Part shown: piece by piece, positions 34,359 to 38,870 of the stretch
Numbering within the stretch: position 1 is the first letter of the stretch
Layout of the letters: each line of letters starts with the position of its first letter
Translations under genes and position numbers: made by a program
Source of the DNA: Saprospiraceae bacterium
Lineage (GTDB): Bacteria > Bacteroidota > Bacteroidia > Chitinophagales > Saprospiraceae
DNA: 38,870 bases
Reading direction: 5' to 3'
NCBI GenBank assembly: GCA_026993525.1
Contig: JALWSS010000194.1
Span: 1 to 38,870, forward strand
Notes under the pieces: model-generated
Seen by the model: the letters and a program-made list of their open reading frames with translations, nothing else
What the model was told of the DNA's origin: nothing
Database searches by the model: none

Positions 34359-37300
34359 ATGTTTGTATACTCAACTCGAAGTGATTTGAGAATAACCCAT
34401 CACTCTCGTCGAGTGTGGATGGGGAGTTTGGGTCCCGAATCCCGAAAGCCTTCGGGACGGGATCGCCGCCCAAACCACTTCGTTTTGAGTATATTAAACC
34501 CAGCAAAAACGAAACTGCTGCGCCTGGTTTGCGCGGTAATTTGGATTTCTGCTTTTTTCCCGAAGGGCAATTGCCAACCGGATGTACCACTTCAGGAGAA
34601 AGACGTGCTTTCTTTTATTGATAGCCAACTCGTCCATTTCAATTCCAGTACCACACTTCCTTCACTCCTTTCAGCCATAGAAACGCATTGCGACAGCGAG
34701 CCAGGATGCCTGATTGGGTATTACAAGAAACTTTCCTACAAACTGGAACGAAAATTCTCTCTGTACGCCGCCATTTATGTAGAGGGGGAAATCATCAAGC
34801 AGGCTCAAAAGCTGGGAGACAAAAGTGCTGAGGCTGAAGCCTACTATAACCTGAGTCGGTTCAACGGCGCCAAAGGTTACTACAAACTTGCAGCGATTAA
34901 CCGGGACCAGGCCATTGAGGCTGCAAAAGAATCCGATTGCTATAAGATTTATATACAGTCCAGTTTTATCAAATACCAGGATTTGCTTTTGCGGGGAGAA
35001 ATGTCCTCATTTGACTCCCTTTTCCCGGAGCTCCTACGCATTGCCGAAGAAAAAAAAGACTCGAGCACGCAGTATTGGCTCAGGAGGAACCTGGTTTACT
35101 ACTATATAGACGTTAATGATTATGACAGGGCTTCGGACCAAATTGCTATTCTTGAAAACTATTTGAGAAATGATGCCCTGGACAGTTCCAATTACCTGGA
35201 GCGCATGCGCATACCGTTTGCACGGGGCAAAATCGCTTTGGCAAAGCAACAATATGCAACCGCCGAGGCATATTTTAAGGAAGCGGAAAACCTCTCAGGA
35301 AAGGCCCCCGATTACTGGGTTCAGGCCAGCAGTCTGTTTCAACTTGCGGCTATTGCAAAGCAACTGGGCCATAACAGGGAATATCTGAAATACCTGAACC
35401 AGGTACTGGACATTGCCAATGAACGTGAACTGCTGGACCACCTCATCCGTGCTTATGCCGAAAAAGCAGCATACCTCGAAGAAACCGGCGATTACAAGGG
35501 CGCCATCGGGTGCCTCAAAAATTCCAAAGCTTACGAAGACGATTGGAAGGCCAGGCAAGCTGATTTCGATGCAGAAAATTTGCTACTGCTCAAAGAGAAA
35601 CAAAAACTGGAAGCCGAAAAAGAAAGCCAGTCACTGGCATTGTCAATAGAGAAGCAACAAACAAGAATGCTCCGATGGGCAACTGTCATTGCTGTGCTCC
35701 TGCTGGCCTTCCTGGGCTGGTCTTATTATCAGCGAACAAAAACCATGAAGAAAATTGCCGATCAGAAAAACACCATCGAGCTGCAGGCGGAAGAACTCAA
35801 AACCCTGGACAAGGCCAAATCGCGTTTCTTCGCCAACATCAGCCATGAATTCAGAACACCGCTGACCCTGATCCTGGGCTCGGTGGCCAAATTGCGAAGC
35901 AATGAAAACCTGACATCCGAACAAGAAAACCAACTCAGGCGTCTTTCGAAAAGTTCTGACCACTTGCTGGGGATGGTAAACCAGATCCTTGACCTCAGAA
36001 AGCTCGAATCGGGGAAACTCGTTGTAAAAGCCGAACCCACCAGGATTGCCACTTTCTATTACAGCCTCGCTGCGCAATTTGAATCCCTGGCAGGCCAAAA
36101 CAGCATCGGGTATTCTTACACCAGCTCCATCCCTTCGGAAACCTGGTTGCAACTGGACCGTGAAATCTTCAGGGTGATTTTGCACAACCTGCTGGGCAAC
36201 GCCTTCAAATTTACCGAAGGAGGACAGATAGTGGAATCCGCACTTACACTAAAAAACAACCAGCTACATCTGACGATTAAAGACAGAGGCAGGGGCATTC
36301 ACCCCGACGACATTCCCTCCCTGTTCGACCTCTATTTTCAGTCCAAAGATGGAACCTCAGCCACAGAGGGGGGCACGGGCATTGGCCTTTCACTCTGCCA
36401 CGAATACGCCAGGCTCCTCGGTGGTGACATCACCGTTGAAAGTGCTTTGGGAAAGGGTACTGAATTTTCAGTGTGGTTTCCGGTAGAATTTGCCGAAGCA
36501 ACTGAAGGCGAATTTGAATTAGAACCCGGGGCTGCTTCCTTTGCTGAGCAAGGCACACGGGCCGCAATTAAAACCATTGACCGGAACCCTCCGAATCCGA
36601 ATTCCACTGCGCAAAAAGTCCTGCTTGTAGAGGACAACCCCGACCTTCGAAAATACATTCACGAGTTGCTCCGGAAAAGCTTCCGGGTAGTCGAAGCCAG
36701 AAACGGCAAAGAGGCCCTGGAAAAGCTCAACGAGACCCAGGATATAAGCCTTGTCATTTCCGACCTGATGATGCCGGTGATGGACGGCCAGGAATTGCTG
36801 AAGCGCATTAAAAACGATCCTAAATACTACCGGCTTCCTTTCATCATGCTGACTGCCCGGGCGGATTCGGACACCCGACTCAGTGCATTGCGATTCGGAG
36901 TGGACGATTACCTGACCAAACCATTTGAAGAAGCAGAACTACTGGCCCGGGTGACCAACCTGCTGCGGAATTACCACCGCAGAATGGAAGAGTCTGAAAA
37001 AGACACGCAAGCGGCCTCGATGCCGGAGCAACAAATCCTGTCAAAAGACCGGGAATGGCTGGCCGTTTTTGAGAAGTACATCCTCGACAACATCGCCAAT
37101 GAGCTACTGAACATCGCCGACCTGGCAGACCGGTTCAATATGAGTGAATCCAGCCTGCTGCGTCAACTAAAACGACTCACCGGCCTGTCTCCGAAGCAAT
37201 ACCTCATGGAAGTCCGCCTGAACAAAGCCCGCCAACTCCTCGACCAAAACGCTTTCAAAACGGTGAGCGAAGTGGCAAATCAGGTCGGATACAGCAATCT

Positions 37301-37364
37301 GAGAACCTTCTCGAGGGTCTTCAAAGAGCGTTTCGGAAAACCGCCTTCCAGCCACTTGTCCTGA
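34359..37364 (+). CDS. hybrid two-component sensor (HTCS-like) with AraC output and MITE-derived N-terminus
   Basis: 1001 residues as read from the ATG at 34359. Residues 4-45 come from an inserted C-type element. Without it the protein reads M-F-V-L-N-P-A-K and continues into a signal peptide (hydrophobic about 53-68, then N-C-Q). The sensor region (about 75-430) has TPR-like helical repeats and a coiled coil. A TM helix (439-457) follows. HisKA has H496 in FFANISHEFRTPL. HATPase has N-L-L-G-N (610-614), DRGRGI (642-647) and GGTGIGL. The receiver has phospho-acceptor D802 in SDLMMP and K854. A C-terminal AraC HTH (about 905-1000) completes it. It is a complete signal-to-promoter regulator in one protein. 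The usual Y-Y-Y-type sensor of carbohydrate HTCS proteins is absent. Downstream lies a surface protein gene with a direct-repeat operator candidate between them. Confidence 0.93.
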   Translation: MFVYSTRSDLRITHHSRRVWMGSLGPESRKPSGRDRRPNHFVLSILNPAKTKLLRLVCAVIWISAFFPKGNCQPDVPLQEKDVLSFIDSQLVHFNSSTTLPSLLSAIETHCDSEPGCLIGYYKKLSYKLERKFSLYAAIYVEGEIIKQAQKLGDKSAEAEAYYNLSRFNGAKGYYKLAAINRDQAIEAAKESDCYKIYIQSSFIKYQDLLLRGEMSSFDSLFPELLRIAEEKKDSSTQYWLRRNLVYYYIDVNDYDRASDQIAILENYLRNDALDSSNYLERMRIPFARGKIALAKQQYATAEAYFKEAENLSGKAPDYWVQASSLFQLAAIAKQLGHNREYLKYLNQVLDIANERELLDHLIRAYAEKAAYLEETGDYKGAIGCLKNSKAYEDDWKARQADFDAENLLLLKEKQKLEAEKESQSLALSIEKQQTRMLRWATVIAVLLLAFLGWSYYQRTKTMKKIADQKNTIELQAEELKTLDKAKSRFFANISHEFRTPLTLILGSVAKLRSNENLTSEQENQLRRLSKSSDHLLGMVNQILDLRKLESGKLVVKAEPTRIATFYYSLAAQFESLAGQNSIGYSYTSSIPSETWLQLDREIFRVILHNLLGNAFKFTEGGQIVESALTLKNNQLHLTIKDRGRGIHPDDIPSLFDLYFQSKDGTSATEGGTGIGLSLCHEYARLLGGDITVESALGKGTEFSVWFPVEFAEATEGEFELEPGAASFAEQGTRAAIKTIDRNPPNPNSTAQKVLLVEDNPDLRKYIHELLRKSFRVVEARNGKEALEKLNETQDISLVISDLMMPVMDGQELLKRIKNDPKYYRLPFIMLTARADSDTRLSALRFGVDDYLTKPFEEAELLARVTNLLRNYHRRMEESEKDTQAASMPEQQILSKDREWLAVFEKYILDNIANELLNIADLADRFNMSESSLLRQLKRLTGLSPKQYLMEVRLNKARQLLDQNAFKTVSEVANQVGYSNLRTFSRVFKERFGKPPSSHLS
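34368..34491. mobile_element. C-type MITE-like element, 124 bp, in frame inside the hybrid sensor gene
   Basis: TA duplication at 34366-34367 and 34492-34493. Ends TACTCAACTCGAAGTG and CGTTTTGAGTA; core palindromic module CCCGAAAGCCTTCGGG at 34441-34456. Element plus TA is 126 bp, exactly 42 codons, with no stop in the gene's frame. The ATG at 34359 lies 7 bp outside its left end. Confidence 0.92.
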
Positions 37365-37410
37365 GTTTACTCACCCGTTTGGGGGATGCAAATACCTTCC
37401 TACCTCTCAA

Positions 37411-37440
37411 TTTGACGGATTTCGTGACCATTTTGACGGA
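37411..37440 (+). promoter_or_regulatory. direct-repeat operator candidate before the surface protein gene
   Basis: TTTGACGGA occurs at 37411-37419 and 37432-37440, 21 bp apart (two helical turns), the spacing used by many AraC-family regulators. It lies between the AraC-output sensor gene and the surface protein gene it could control. Confidence 0.45.
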
Positions 37441-37592
37441 AAAGAGCACATGACATGCCCCCATCTTTGGGGCGTGAGAATTGAAAGAATGTGATTGCCT
37501 CTCCAATTCCCTCCTCATTAGGCACTGGCCCTTCTTCCATTTCGAACATTTACTCATCATCTGATCAAACCCTGCAAACACTTTAAACTACC

Positions 37593-38870
37593 ATGAGAAG
37601 TTTATCCACGCTTTGCTTCACAACCCTGTCAATCCTTTTCTTTAACATTCAGATTGCCTCCGCTACCACCATTTATGTGGATGCATCGGCCACCGGTGCC
37701 AACGATGGCAGTTCCTGGGCCAATGCCTATACGGATTTGCAAGACGCCTTGTCAGCAGCCGTGAATGGCGATGACATTTGGGTGGCTGCAGGGACTTATA
37801 AGCCCACCACCACGACCAACCGCTACATTTCGTTTTCTATGAAAAACGGCGTGGCCCTCTACGGGGGCTTTGCCGGCACAGAATCCGCCCTCTCCCAAAG
37901 GGACTGGGTCGCCAATCCAACTATCTTGTCAGGTGATATTGGCTCAGCCAATTACATCTATGACAACACCTACCAGGTCATCTACAACAACTCCGGAGAC
38001 ATTGACGCCACCGCTGTACTCGACGGCTTTACCGTCTCCGATGCTTACAACTACAATATATACAACCTGGCCAATGGAAGTGGCACCACAGCCAGCCCTA
38101 CCATCAAAAATTGTAAATTCTCCGGGTCTTACCAAACTGGCATGTACAACTACGCCTCCGGTTCTGCTGCCGTAGCCAGTCCCATCATCACCAATTGTGC
38201 CTTCACAGGAAATCGGTCTCCTGGCATTTACAACTATGCCCAGAACAGCGGCACTTGCAAACCTGTCATTTTTAACGCTACCATTGCCGCTAATTCCAAT
38301 TACGGCATTTACAACTACGTCTCCGGGGGCACCTGCCAGCCTACCTTCACCAATTGCATCATCTGGGGGAACACTAACGGAATAGCTAATTATTACGCCT
38401 CCACCACCGTCACCTACTCCATCGTTCAGGGCGGCTACTCCGGTACCGGCAACCTCAACGCAGACCCCAAATTCGTGGACCTGCCATTGTACTCCTCCGC
38501 CCCTAACAACGGCGGTGACTACCACCTGCAACTGCTCTCACCGGCCATCAACGCCGGAACAGCCACCGGTGCACCCACCACCGACTACGACGGCGATGCC
38601 AGACCTTTCAATTCCGACTTCGACATGGGTTTTGACGAAGCAGAATTTACCTGCCCCTCCGGCAGCATCCTCTATGTGGACATCGACGCCACCGGCGCCA
38701 ACAACGGCTCCTCATGGACCGATGCCTACACCAACCTCCAGACCGCCATTGACCTGGCCAGTGTCTGCTCCGGCGTCACCCAGGTCTGGGTGGCGGAAGG
38801 TACCTACAAGCCAACTTCCGGGACCAATCGTTACGCCTCTTTTGAACTCGTCAACGGGGTGGCTGTGTAC
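37593..38870 (+). CDS. partial secreted surface protein with parallel beta-helix (choice-of-anchor Q type) repeats
   Basis: Open from the ATG at 37593 to the window end, 426 residues with no stop, so the 3' part is missing. Signal peptide about residues 1-25 (MRSLSTLCFTTLSILFF...). Then a unit beginning T-I-Y-V-D-A-S-A-T-G-A-N-D-G-S-S-W (about 27-43) and G-T-Y-K-P-T (about 69-74) continues into right-handed beta-helix-like repeats rich in Asn, Thr, Ser, Gly and Y-N-Y motifs. A second unit (I-L-Y-V-D-I-D-A-T-G-A-N-N-G-S-S-W) starts near residue 363, so the protein is built of repeated modules of about 335 residues. In Bacteroidota such proteins usually end with a T9SS sorting domain, outside this window. 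Confidence 0.88.
   Translation, partial: MRSLSTLCFTTLSILFFNIQIASATTIYVDASATGANDGSSWANAYTDLQDALSAAVNGDDIWVAAGTYKPTTTTNRYISFSMKNGVALYGGFAGTESALSQRDWVANPTILSGDIGSANYIYDNTYQVIYNNSGDIDATAVLDGFTVSDAYNYNIYNLANGSGTTASPTIKNCKFSGSYQTGMYNYASGSAAVASPIITNCAFTGNRSPGIYNYAQNSGTCKPVIFNATIAANSNYGIYNYVSGGTCQPTFTNCIIWGNTNGIANYYASTTVTYSIVQGGYSGTGNLNADPKFVDLPLYSSAPNNGGDYHLQLLSPAINAGTATGAPTTDYDGDARPFNSDFDMGFDEAEFTCPSGSILYVDIDATGANNGSSWTDAYTNLQTAIDLASVCSGVTQVWVAEGTYKPTSGTNRYASFELVNGVAVY

Overview
The window comes from a member of the Bacteroidota, most likely a saprospiria-like lineage (inference). Support: a C-terminal type IX secretion (T9SS) sorting domain, TAnnTTTG-type -7 promoter elements, a hybrid two-component sensor fused to an AraC-type output domain, the infC-rpmI-rplT cluster, a WG-repeat surface protein, and weak ribosome binding sites. 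No phage, plasmid, tRNA or rRNA gene was seen.

Layout. 1-441: dispersed repeats. 442-3819 (-): giant WG-repeat protein. 3820-5243: about 1.4 kb of noncoding inverted-repeat elements. 5244-9533 (-): peptidase cluster (P1/DmpA peptidase, M14 carboxypeptidase-like protein, 2'-5' RNA ligase-like protein). 9997-12396 (+): a qNOR-family protein whose active-site and quinol-site substitutions are those of nitric oxide dismutase (Nod). 12499-17171 (-): lipoprotein-sorting-like operon (LolA-like protein, two FtsX/LolC-type permeases, LolD-type ATPase) with every spacer filled by repeats. 17435-20689 (-): SulP transporter, RNase Z, STAS protein. 21309-25370 (+): clpC, infC, rpmI, rplT. 25617-27477 (+): Na+/solute symporter and a small membrane protein. 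27485-34171 (-): nucleotidyltransferase, T9SS-exported LVIVD-repeat protein, a MazEF-type toxin-antitoxin pair with a broken toxin, an EEP-family hydrolase, trehalase. 34359-37364 (+): one-protein hybrid two-component system. 37593-end (+): partial surface protein that continues past the window.

Three results stand out. (1) The nod-like gene: all three quinol-binding residues are replaced, one iron-ligand His is Asn, and a pocket Glu is Gln, which argues for NO dismutation (N2 + O2) rather than NO reduction. (2) A 100-165 bp MITE-like element with TA target-site duplications occurs four times. One copy has destroyed a mazF toxin gene. Another has landed exactly after codon 3 of the hybrid sensor gene and added 42 codons in frame ahead of the signal peptide. 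(3) Intergenic DNA is built from 7- or 8-bp tandem arrays, TIR-bounded elements, and CCCGAA..TTCGGG / CCCCGAT..ATCGGGG palindromes. The palindromes occupy the same sites in different element copies but differ in length and nesting, as if they insert or grow at fixed positions.
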